Assembly: GCA_963691705.1 (NCBI GenBank)
Contig: OY829541.1
Coordinates: forward strand, 66,931,189 to 66,995,188
Source of the DNA: Viola odorata
Taxonomy: Eukaryota > Streptophyta > Magnoliopsida > Malpighiales > Violaceae
Reading direction: 5' to 3'
Length of the DNA stretch: 64,000 nt
This document shows positions 47,641-58,101 of this stretch, one piece after another. A program made the translations under genes and the position numbers. Positions within the stretch are counted from its first letter, which is position 1, and the number at the start of each line of letters is the position of its first letter. The notes under the pieces are model-generated. The model was not told where the DNA came from. It saw only the letters and a program-made list of their open reading frames with translations, and did no database searches.

Positions 47641-49704
47641 ATGGCATCTCCTAGTAAGAGAAGAGACATGGATGTTATGAAACTGTAAGCTCTCTTTTGT
47701 GATTATTGTTGCTGTAGTTCTTGTTAGAAATTTCCATTTTGTATCGCTCACTTTCTTTTCTTTCTTCCAGCTAAAGACTATTTTGGGTATTTCTTAATGG
47801 TGTTATACATTTTTTGTAGGATGATGAGTGACTATATTGTGGAGACGATCGATGATGGGATTAATGTATTTAATGTGGAATTCCATGGTCCAAAGGAAAG
47901 TAAATGCCCTTCTGCCTTTTAAATCTCACGTCTTCAGTTGGTATTCTGTTTTTGTGTTGGTCTATAAATGCCTGCATCTCTTTTCAATTGTTGCAGGTCC
48001 CTATGAAGGCGGTGTTTGGAAAGTACATGTCGAGCTACCAGATGCTTATCCGTACAAGTCTCCTTCCATTGGTTTTCTTAACAAAATATACCACCCCAAT
48101 GTTGATGAGACGTGAGCCCTCTTCAGAAGCTTTTTGCCTATTTGCATCCTTAGTTTTGAATTCTCTTTATTAATTGAGACCACTACAACCACAAACTAGA
48201 CAGTAAACAAGCGCTATCTTACTAATACTGACCTTTTTACATTCTGAAATTGTTTTCTTTGGTTTTGCTTATGGGTTTTGTCTATAACCTGTTAATAGTC
48301 TTGAAATGGTGGTTTGCAAATTTTGTGGTTATCTAACATCTAAGGTCAGCTAAAGTACTGTGATCACGTAAATGTAATTCTTTTGCTGTCGCTGCACAGC
48401 TTTCATGTACTCCTGTGGAACGTTGGTTCTTTCTCTGTTGCCTCTGTAGTTTTCCCTTGTTTAATTTGATGAAACTGATAGCTACTATTCCATGCTATGC
48501 AGGTCCGGTTCTGTATGCTTGGATGTCATCAACCAATCATGGAGCCCTATGTTTGGTAATTTTGAACTTATGAATTCATGAGTTTGCATTATTAGTATGC
48601 ATAGACATAGCTGCACGCCGAGCATCATGAATTTCTGTGCGTGAGACGGAGCTTGTTATTCATTTTCTGCTGTAGAGGTGCAAGTAGCATGGATGGGAAA
48701 TTCACTGCTCATCTTACATTAACAAGCACCCTTTAAAAGTCCACTTCATCCCGGTTTTGATGGATGATGGCATTGTTGAGTGGGAGACGTCAATTTTAAT
48801 GGGCTTGAGCATTATCACTGATCTTGTGTTTTTTAATATGCAGCAAATTTCTTTAGGAGCCCCAACTTAGGTTATTAAAGAGGACCTTTATTCTGGGAAT
48901 TCTCTGTCATCTGACCGAATTTTGTTGCCTTTTCTTTTTAAAAGGGGATTCTTCACTGTTGATAATTTCATGGTAAAGAATTGACTGTAGCACATTTGTA
49001 CCTCTCTTATAGCATGTGTAACCGTGTCTGTATCTTATACACTTGAAGACCTAAAGCTTGCAAAAAGAACTCAAATGCTTCGAAACATGTTGCAATATTT
49101 AAATGTTGACTTATGTATTTAAATCTCATTTTAGCCTGCCAAGTCAATTTTTGAGTCCAGTTATCTTAACGCAACTTTCTCTGGTTTCAGATCTTTTGAA
49201 CGTATTTGAAGTTTTCCTCCCACAGCTGCTGCTGTACCCAAATCCTTCGGACCCATTAAACAGTGATGCAGCATCATTGATGATGAAGAATAAGGATAAG
49301 TATGAAGAGAAGGTGAAAGGTGAGATCTCTTTCGTGTACTATATTCTAGTAACTTGGTAATTAGTTAAACACAACTCCGAGGAGGTATCAAAGACTTTGA
49401 ATTTGTTGCCTAACCAAGCAGCTGATGTTTAGGCAGTTTATTGGCAGCTTAGAAACATACACATTGTCTTCTTCATCCATGCTGGGCACCGTGTACTTGT
49501 ATCATGGACATGAAAGTGATGTTTCGCTTTTGAGTTCTAATTGATGGTTTGATTATGCTGACAGAGTACTGTGAACTTTATGCAAAGAAGGAGAATATCA
49601 CCAAAACCATCTCACAAGAGACCGATGACGACTTCAGTGATAAGGATATCAGTGAAGAGCAAAGCGTATCCAGTGATGATAATGCTGTCGGTGCAGATCC
49701 TTGA
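47641..49704 (+). CDS. Ubiquitin-conjugating enzyme E2, UBC4/5/6 type
   Basis: Six exons (47641-47684, 47820-47899, 47997-48111, 48503-48555, 49191-49319 and 49565-49704) join to 186 codons, the length of Arabidopsis UBC4/5/6. The protein starts [20 protein letters not shown]. It carries [20 protein letters not shown] and KIYHPNVDE, the active-site Cys in [17 protein letters not shown], and [19 protein letters not shown]. An acidic Ser/Asp-rich tail ([20 protein letters not shown]) is typical of this group, related to animal UBE2H. It takes ubiquitin from E1 and passes it to substrates with an E3. In-frame start at 47641 matches the conserved N-terminus. A solo LTR lies 300 bp upstream. Confidence 0.94.
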
Positions 49705-50437
49705 CGCACTGCCTGTTACATTCTCATGTTTTCCAAGCTATTTATCATTCCTTTGTTACCACTTAACAGTCAATTCTTTTATTGATTCCCTTGTAAATTG
49801 ACAGAAACATGAAAGATACATTATACCCTTGCATTTAGTTAACAGATCCATAGGCTATAGTGAATTTTGAGATGGAAAAAAAGAAGAAGAAAACATTAAA
49901 TAATGAATACATCAGAATTACATTTAGTTCCCACTTCAATTTCATTATTTTTTTCTGATTTTTGTTGGAAATTGTTATTACCATAGATAGGAAAGGGAAA
50001 TTAATTGTAGTGGATTGCTTTTGTATCCCAGTTCTTGTTAGAAGAAGGGTCATGACTCATGATATGAGTGCCCTTGCCTTCTCGTATTCTGCTCGGGTTG
50101 TAAATAACTTGCAACTTTTAGGTTATGTAAAAAGTGTTTGGTAATACAAAGATTCCAAGTTGTGCGAAAAAAAGGTTAACTTGCTTGCTTGCAGCCAGTT
50201 GCAGCCGGCCACTTTCTTACAAAATTTGGTTGGGCCCAGTTGACTTACTCTTTGGAGGTAAACGAACAATCTCAACAACGATACAAACTTCATTGTAAAA
50301 TTGTCATCACAACCAATTACAACTGTTACTTTAAAACATAGGAATTGTCTCCACGTTATACCAAACACTAATTAACCATCACTAAATCATTACTTATAGC
50401 AGCTCTTTTTTTGCATCAAATCCTCAGGTCAGAGAGA
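49705..50437. other. Spacer between the E2 and receptor-kinase genes
   Basis: No gene seen. It should contain the E2 3' untranslated region and the promoter of the receptor kinase. Confidence 0.55.
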
Positions 50438-52668
50438 ATGAATCGAATCGCCATCTGGACGATCCTTGTTTCGATCTTCCTCCTCGTGAGGTGTTCTGCG
50501 GTGGAGGAAGAGGTTAAGAAGTCACTCGTAGACTTCCTTGCAAAACTGAGTGGCCCTTCTGGCCAACCTGATCCCAGTTTTGGTTGGAACATAACCACTG
50601 ATCCCTGCCTGGATAAGTGGAAAGGCGTGTCCTGTGACACTGAGTCTAACAGTCTAGTGAAAGAGATATTACTCACCAGATCGAGTCTTTCGGGAGTGTT
50701 CGATGCTCATAATCTCTGTAATGTGCAACCTTTAGCTGCATCTCTTACTGTTATTAAGCTTGTTAAGAACAACATTGAAGGAAAGCTCCCACCTGAGATT
50801 GCAGACTGCAAAAACCTGACTCGGTTGCTTATAGGCCATAACCGATTCAGTGGAAGCCTTCCTGAAGCATTTCCTGAGCTGAGTAAGCTGCGAAAACTCG
50901 ATATTTCCTACAATAACTTTACAGGTAACCTGCCAGACATCGCTCGGATTTCAGGTCTGAGAGTGTTCCTTGCTCAGGATAATCATCTCACAGGTGTGCT
51001 ACCGGAATTCAATTTCTCCAATTTTAAGCAGTTCAATGTCTCCAGCAACGATTTCAGTGGGCCTGTTCCTGATGTAATTGGACGTTTCAATGAAAGCAGC
51101 TTCCTGAACAACAACCAATTATGTGGTCCTCCATTGCAGAATCTTTGCGTATTCAGCAAGAGCTCAATAGATGATGGAAATGGCAAGGGATCAGGTGGTG
51201 ACTCGAAGAATCATGTTCTTATGTACTCTGGATATGGTATATTGGGGTTGGTTATTGTATTTTTAGTCATTTTCTTTCTGGTCAAGAAAAGGAAAAAGAG
51301 TACTGAAGAGAAGAAACATAATTACGAGAAGAAGGGTGCATCGGTTGATGATGATATACAGAAACCTGATGCTGTGTTCAGTGACAGTAGGTTTGTGGCT
51401 AGCAGATCGGAATTTTCGGGTGTTTCGGTTGAAACTGAATTAGTTTCTTCGTCGCTGATAGTTCTTACAAGTCCAATGGTGAATGGACTGAGATTTGAAG
51501 AGCTGTTGAGGGCTCCTGCAGAGTTGCTTGGAAGAGGAAAACACGGTAGCCTCTATAAGGTTATTATGAACAATGGCTTATTGGCTGTGAAAAGGATTAA
51601 GGATTGGCCGATTTCGAGCGATGAATTCAAGCACCGGATGGAGACAATACACAATGCGATCCACCCCAATGTATTACCACCTCTTGCCTTCTATGCTTCG
51701 CCGCTAGAAAAGCTTTTGGTCTATGAATTTCAGGAGAATGGAAGCCTCTTCCGCTTTCTCCATGGTAAATCTGCAACTCTCTCCACATTTTTACTTTTGT
51801 TAAATGCATTAGTAGTTGCCACAGTTTATTTCTTGTGACACATACTTGCACAAGGAATACATTTTAAACTAATGGTTGAAACAAAAACAAACTAGAAACT
51901 CTACTTTTGCCACTCTGAGGAGTTACTTGCATTCTGCAAAATGTGTTTTCAAAATCTTGTAGCATCTTTCTTGTCACAGAAATGCTCATCTTTCTGCACT
52001 CGTACACATTGGTAAACACAATTGATTTGCCCCTACGCGTGTATCTGTGCGCGCTAAATGGATGATAAATGCACTTACACAACTTATCTGGAATTTCAGG
52101 AGCAAAGACTGGTGAGTTATTTGATTGGAGTATTAGGCTTAGTGTTGCAGCTAGAATTGCTCAGGCATTGGCCTTCATGCATCAGCAGCTTTTTCCCCAT
52201 GGAATTGCTCATGGGAATGTAAAATCCTCGAATATCTTGCTGAACAAGAACATGGAGCCTTGCATAAGTGAATATGGACTTATGGTCATTGAAAATCAAG
52301 ACTCCTCTGTCCCAGGCAAGCAGGAAACAGATAATGCTGCTCCTTCCGACGCCTTCAAAGCAGACATTTATAGATTCGGAGTGATTTTGTTCGAGCTGTT
52401 GACCGCAAAGCAGACACAGGGCGATGGAAATCGCTTAGCTAAATGGGTAAACTCCGTCATTCGCGAAGAATGGACAGTGGAGGTTTTCGACAAGTCTCTC
52501 ATATCAGAAGGAGCAAGTCAAGAGAGAATGGTGCAATTGCTTCAGGTTGCTGTAAAATGCACGAACCGGGCTCCGGAGAGTAGGCCACAGATGAAACAAG
52601 TTGCTGCTATGATCAACACAATAAAGGAGGAGGAAGAAAGATCTGTAACTTATGAAAGCATGACATGA
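50438..52668 (+). CDS. LRR receptor-like kinase with a degenerate (probably inactive) kinase domain
   Basis: Two exons, 50438-51764 and 52100-52668, give 631 codons. The ATG at 50438 precedes a signal peptide (AIWTILVSIFLLVRCSA). A Cys-paired N-terminal cap (DPCLDKWKGVSCD) and about five leucine-rich repeats follow, then the transmembrane span GYGILGLVIVFLVIFFLV. In the kinase domain the glycine loop (GRGKHGSLYK) and ATP-binding Lys (LLAVKRIKDW) are present. The HRD motif is AHGNVKSSN, lacking the catalytic Asp, and DFG is replaced by SEYG. This matches the LRR-III 'probable inactive receptor kinase' group (At2g26730-like), which act as plasma-membrane co-receptors or scaffolds. The ligand is unknown. 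Confidence 0.92.
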
Positions 52669-53269
52669 AACTGGAAATACTTCCATTTACACCAATGTAG
52701 AATTCTGTTTCGTTCCATATCGTTTATGTTTCTGTATAATTAGTCCAGAACAGAAGTAGCATTTCGCTTTTCGTTGAAACCTATTTGTATTTCAATCAAT
52801 AAGTGATGCTCATCTAGTCACAAAGAAAAGGGAATTATTTTTTAGATACATGATTGCTGCACCATTCGCACAATGTAATTAGTTGAAATAGTTCTCCACG
52901 ATAACAAACATGAATGCTGATGATAACAAATTGGCGATTTTTATGTTAGTGATTTAATACTCTCACTAGTTAGTAAAAAAAAGTTATATCGATTCGTCGA
53001 ACTTTATGATCATAACACATGTATATTGACCGTACTAAGTTAATTATTCGCTAAGGAACAATTAGCTTTATGCTATCTATCATATTTTCTAAAAGGAACC
53101 GTTATTTCCACACTCAATTACCTTATTTACACACCAAAATAGTTAAAAAGAAATTATCTTATTATGCTCTCATATTATTTCAATTTTTTTTAACAAATTT
53201 TCTTGATATGATAACTTCCGTATTTATTACAATTTATTTTTGGGATCCATCACTTTTTCTTTTCTTTTC

Positions 53270-54670
53270 CTTTTCAAACAATTATTTGAGAAAAAAGTGT
53301 ATTTGATATCCAAATTTCTTTTCCAGTGTCAAATTTTCCCTAATTTTTTATCCTTAATAACTTGTCACTCAACTTTTATTATGTTATCCATTGATGATAA
53401 AGTATCAGTAGAAACTCAGTTTCGAAGGTTTAATACACCCCACGGTCCTAAATATTTGTCATTTTATTTTAATCAGTCTCAAACGTTATTTTTTATTTTT
53501 ATCGGTCACAAACGTTATATCCGTTAGTTCAATATAGTCCCAACTGTAAAAAAAATGTTAACGGAGACAAAATCCATTAGATTTTATTATTTTAATATTT
53601 TTTTCTGACAATCGGGTCCCACATTTTTATAATATAGAAAATTTAGAAAAATCTAATAAAATAGAAAAAATGTTTTTAAAAAACTATAGAAAAATAATAA
53701 ATATCTAATAAAATAGGTAAACTATTTTTAAAAATCTAATAAAATATAAAAAATATTTTAAAAAATATAGGAAATTAAGAAAACTCTAAAGGAAAAATAT
53801 TTAAAAAATATAGGAAATTAAGAAAAAATTAATAGTTTTCTATATTTTTGTAAAATATATTTTTAAGAACAAAATATGTAGGATCCACTAGATTTCAGTT
53901 TCTCAACACAATTTCAAGTCTTTCCAAATTCTCTTTTAATTTCTTAAACATCTCAATTTATCATACAAATTCTCTTTTTATTTTTTTATCCTACTTCAAG
54001 TTCTTGGAAGAATGAAATACACAAACTCTATTCTTCGTTACTGTATATTCTTCATAATTTTATAATTTTTAAAATATTTTTCCTATTTTATTCAATTTTT
54101 CTTAAGTTACTATATTTTTAAAAAATATTTTCCAATTTTATTAGATTTTTCCTATATTTTTTAAAATATTTTTATTATTTGACTATATTTTTTCTTAATT
54201 TATTATATTTTTTTAAAATATGTTTCCTATTTTATTAGATTTTTTTTAATTTTCTATATTTTTTGAAAATATTGTTCCTATCTTACTAGATTTTTTAAAA
54301 TATCTTTCCTATTTTATTATATTTTTCTTAATTCTTATACTTTTTAAAATATTTGCTGACGTGTGAGATCGAATTGTTAGAAAAAATTATTAAAATAATA
54401 AAATCTAACGTAGTTTGTTTTCGTTAGCGTTTTTTTATAGTTGGGACTATATTGAACTATCGGATAAAACGTTTAGAATAAAAAAAAATTGAGACTGATT
54501 AAAATAAAATAACAAACATTTGGGACTACGAAGTGTATTAACCCTTCAAAACCGAGTCGGTACTTTATCACCAATGTGTAATAGAATAAAAGTTGACTGT
54601 TAAGTTATTAAGGATAAAAAATTAGGGGCAAATTTTTCGCTAAAAAAAATTTGATAATTGTTTAGTTGGC
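53270..54670. mobile_element. Diverged inverted-repeat (foldback) element
   Basis: Sequences at about 53300-53620 reappear inverted at about 54360-54660: CTAATTTTTTATCCTTAATA, TTATTTTAATCAGTCTCAA, GTTCAATATAGTCCCAACT and TTATTATTTTAAT occur in mirror order. The centre is AT-rich, with iterated AAAATAT/TTTTCCTATTTTA words. The arms are visibly diverged from each other, so it is older than the other foldbacks. I could not fix the exact ends or a target duplication. The related fragment at 2440-2640 shows the family is repeated. Confidence 0.65.
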
Positions 54671-55957
54671 TAATAATCAACAACCCTTTTGCATTAATTA
54701 ATATTACTGCTAAACAACTTGCAAATTTCAATAATTAAGAGAAGAAACTATAGTAGTACAACTTTTTGCCAAGATGATCACTCTTCATCTTTTCTACATA
54801 CCTAACCAAAGACCCCACGTGTAGGTTGATGAAAGATGTTGTCCTTATGGGTAGATTGAGGGAATCATATTAAAAATAAATAAATATTATAATTAAGGAA
54901 ATTCATTTTTAAATATGTAAATACAGACAATATAATTACTTTTCTAATTAAAAGTTGCTCTTAACAGTCTGTGATTTATCTTTCTTGTTGATCATGTTTC
55001 TTCAATAAAAACAACAAATTAGTCTGTGATCTAACTCACCTAATTGCCTTTGAAGATAAGGTTAATGAATTTAATGACCCATTTCATCCTTTGAAGGCAC
55101 ATCTCCAAAATAACCCACAAATGCAAGCAATATCTTATGTGATTTTACTAAGAAAATGAGAGCTTGAAAATAAGAGTATGGTATTGGTGTTGGTGGATGG
55201 TCAACAATCCAAGTACTTTAATCAAGCAACGACTATATAATTATAATCCAGATTGCATTCTATTAAAATAATTACTCATGATAGACCATAGTACCATACT
55301 TTGATTTCGATGGATTCATACTACTAATTAATTTATTCGGGGTGGTAAAATGGGTTAAACGAATCAATTTAGATTTGATTCGTTAAAATCAGAATTGACT
55401 CAATCCGACCCATTTGTTTAATATAATAAATAAAAATTATAAATGTGTAAAGATAAAAAATTTATTTATCATTAACTTAAATTTGATATTGTGATGAATG
55501 AAACAAAATAAGTTTGACAATTATTCTTTTAACCCTCCAAATTACTAGAAATTAAAATGAGTTGAGATTGATTTGGCTCACGCTTTAGTAACCTAAGGCT
55601 TATGTTTAAGTTTCAAGAATGTCTACCTTCTTTAAAATTCTTTCATATTACGACGTGATTAAATCTTCTACTAGGGTAGAAAAAAGGAGGAAAATTTTAC
55701 CCTCGTCTTTTGAACTATACTTCAAATATAAAGATACTCTCGAAGTTAAATTTTCATTAATTTTTACTATGATTAATTATTTTATCTAATCAACACTTCC
55801 ATTTGGCTGACAATCAGGTTGAAATTGTATACATCACGGGTCTTCGTTTTATTATTGATTATAAAAACGATTATTATTGAGTACGAATATCAAATGAACG
55901 ATTATTATATTAATTAATAAAACTTTCGTTAAGAAGTGTTCTTACATTTCAGATATA
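54671..55957. other. AT-rich intergenic DNA
   Basis: No supportable gene. The block at about 55335-55450 (GGGTTAAACGAATCAATTTA...) looks like a decayed repeat. Confidence 0.5.
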
Positions 55958-56224
55958 CTCCCTTCGTTTTTTTTCAGTTTTCATAATAACCAACATAATC
56001 ATTAGATTACAATTATTATATAATTTTTTATTAAACTATCTTTATTAATTATGAACTATTTTTTTAATTTTTTTTAAATAGTTAATTTTAAATTATTTAA
56101 GATTAATTTTATTATTAACTAAAATGATCTTTGAAATTAAAAAAAATCTTAAAAATTAAAAAATAACAACTAACCAAATAAAATTATTTTTTAAAAAGGT
56201 GACAATTAAAAAAAAAACGGAGAA
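55958..56224. mobile_element. Degraded Stowaway-type MITE
   Basis: Begins CTCCCTTCGTTTTTTTTCAG after TA, and ends near AAAAAAACGGAGAA. The interior is AT-rich and partly self-complementary. The right end is damaged, so the boundary is approximate. Confidence 0.5.
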
Positions 56225-56861
56225 CTGGGCTACACCCGGAAGAGAGTTTGTTTTTTTGTGTGTGTGTGTGTGAAGTCCGGGCCCACTGGGAAGCCCATAT
56301 AGGACAACATCTTACATCTTTGTTGTCCGTAATGGTTGACCACCCTGATAACTCACGCGCTTCAAAGGCACGTGTGGACCACCTCCAGCTTTCCTTTTAG
56401 GCATCCTTTCCTTCCTTTTACCTCTCAGACTAATCACTATGGGAGCCAACTGTGTATCGTTCTTTTTCTTTAGGGTGTGTTTTCCCCTCTAGACAGTGAC
56501 CTCTGGCTCTGGAGAGTAAATGCACAAAGCTATCCATCTCATTTCACTCTTGTTTGTACTATTTAAGTGAGGTTCTTCGAAAGTTTCTTGCTTTCCTGTA
56601 TATGTGTGTGTTTGTTTTGTTTTTGTGTAAACCACCTTCTCTTGTTATTGTTCATCCAGTGACTTTTGTTTCATTTAAAAACATAAAAGAAAATGGGACT
56701 TGTAGCTCCAAAAGAACCACCTGCTTCTGCTACTACTGTTCTCTGCTAGTTAAAGTTGTTCCTTTGAAGAGAAAAAGGAGAGAAGGAATTCTGGGTTTTT
56801 CTTGGGTTTTGTATCAGTGGAAGGAAGGAAAAGGCATTCTTGTGCATTGCTGATCTGCAAA

Positions 56862-56882
56862 ATGAGTTGGGTTTGTGCTTGA
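56862..56882 (+). other. Short upstream open reading frame before the ATL gene
   Basis: ATG AGT TGG GTT TGT GCT TGA, six codons, overlapping the region just upstream of the main frame. If transcribed it could reduce translation of the ATL protein. Its MSW start resembles the N-terminus expected for the ATL46 group, which raises the alternative of an exon boundary here (see findings). Confidence 0.4.
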
Positions 56883-56907
56883 TTTTGTTGAGCTGAAAGA
56901 GGGATAT

Positions 56908-58101
56908 ATGGTTTATGTGGTTTGTAGAATGTTAGAGAGCAGAGAGGCTAGTAGATGGTTAATGGAGCATACCCATTTGAAGACGTCATGGATTCAGTAT
57001 CAAATCAGGCAGAAAGATGGGTTCTTGGCATACCCTCCTCCTTTTTCTGCTTCCTCATTGTCTCCTCCATATGCTAGTACTTTCAATAAAGGTTCAACAT
57101 CTTCATCATCATCACCCCCACCATCTTCTGGTACTAGAATTAGTCCTGCTGTTCTTTTCATTATAGTTATTCTTGCTGTACTGTTTTTTATATCTGGCTT
57201 ACTCCACTTGCTTGTGAGATTCCTTATAAAGCATCCATCTTCCCCAGCTTCCCCTAACTCTAATAGATACCCTGAACTGTCTGGGTCAGATGTTCTTCAG
57301 AGACAGCTCCAGCAGCTTTTCAATCTTCATGATTCAGGTCTGGATCAAGCTTTTATAGATGCACTTCCTGTTTTCCAGTACAAAGAGATAGTTGGTTTAA
57401 AAGAGCAATTTGATTGTGCTGTTTGCTTATGTGAGTTTACTGAGAAAGATAAGCTGAGGTTACTTCCGATGTGTAGTCATGCTTTTCACATCAGTTGCAT
57501 AGACACTTGGCTACTGTCGAATTCTTCGTGTCCTCTTTGTAGGGGGACCCTTTACGCTCCTGGGTTTTCAATAGAAAACCCAATGTTTGATTTTGATGAT
57601 TTGGGAGAGGATGAAGGATGTCCTGGTAATGGAGAAAATAGATACACTGCTAGTCACAAAACTGTGGAAATTGAAGAAGCTGTTGATGACAAGGGGGTTT
57701 TACCCGTGAGACTTGGTAAATTCAAGAAGCTAAGTGGTGGGGCAGGGGAGGCAGGAGGAGAGTCTAGTAGCAGTAATTTAGATGCAAGGAGATGTTTTTC
57801 AATGGGTTCATATCAATATGTGGTTGGTGATTCAGATCTTAGGGTTGCCTTATGCAATGAACAAGGCCGCCGCAATATTAAGCTTACAAAAGAGGTGGAA
57901 CAAATTGGCAATCCTCCAGGTGATGGCGATTTGGATGGGAAGAAGATCAGCAATGTCGCTAAGGGTGATAGCTTTTCAATATCCAAGATTTGGCTTTGGC
58001 CTAAGAAGGGCAAATTTTCAAGCTCCTCTGACACACATATGGATATACCTTCTTCCCTTAACATTGAATTGCCCTGGATGAATAGGGAACAGGAAAAATG
58101 A
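56908..58101 (+). CDS. RING-H2 E3 ubiquitin ligase of the ATL family (ATL46/47-like)
   Basis: Single open frame of 397 codons from the first in-frame ATG (56908). After SWIQYQIRQKDGFLAYPPPF comes a Ser/Pro-rich stretch and one transmembrane helix (AVLFIIVILAVLFFISGLLH). The ATL-specific GLD box follows (SGLDQAFIDALPVF), then the RING-H2 finger: CAVCLCEF, C-x-H in MCSHAFH, ISCIDTWL and CPLCRG, with all eight metal ligands present. A long Ser- and Asp-rich C-terminus follows. ATL proteins are membrane E3 ligases that pass ubiquitin from E2 enzymes to targets. The N-terminus is uncertain: relatives are expected to begin MSW, but here the codon before SW is ACG (56983-56985). Other in-frame ATGs are at 56929 and 56962. 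Confidence 0.88.
   Translation: MVYVVCRMLESREASRWLMEHTHLKTSWIQYQIRQKDGFLAYPPPFSASSLSPPYASTFNKGSTSSSSSPPPSSGTRISPAVLFIIVILAVLFFISGLLHLLVRFLIKHPSSPASPNSNRYPELSGSDVLQRQLQQLFNLHDSGLDQAFIDALPVFQYKEIVGLKEQFDCAVCLCEFTEKDKLRLLPMCSHAFHISCIDTWLLSNSSCPLCRGTLYAPGFSIENPMFDFDDLGEDEGCPGNGENRYTASHKTVEIEEAVDDKGVLPVRLGKFKKLSGGAGEAGGESSSSNLDARRCFSMGSYQYVVGDSDLRVALCNEQGRRNIKLTKEVEQIGNPPGDGDLDGKKISNVAKGDSFSISKIWLWPKKGKFSSSSDTHMDIPSSLNIELPWMNREQEK

Noticed and set aside
57813..58064. Minus-strand frame opposite the ATL C-terminus
   Set aside because: Shadow of the ATL coding region; no independent signature.
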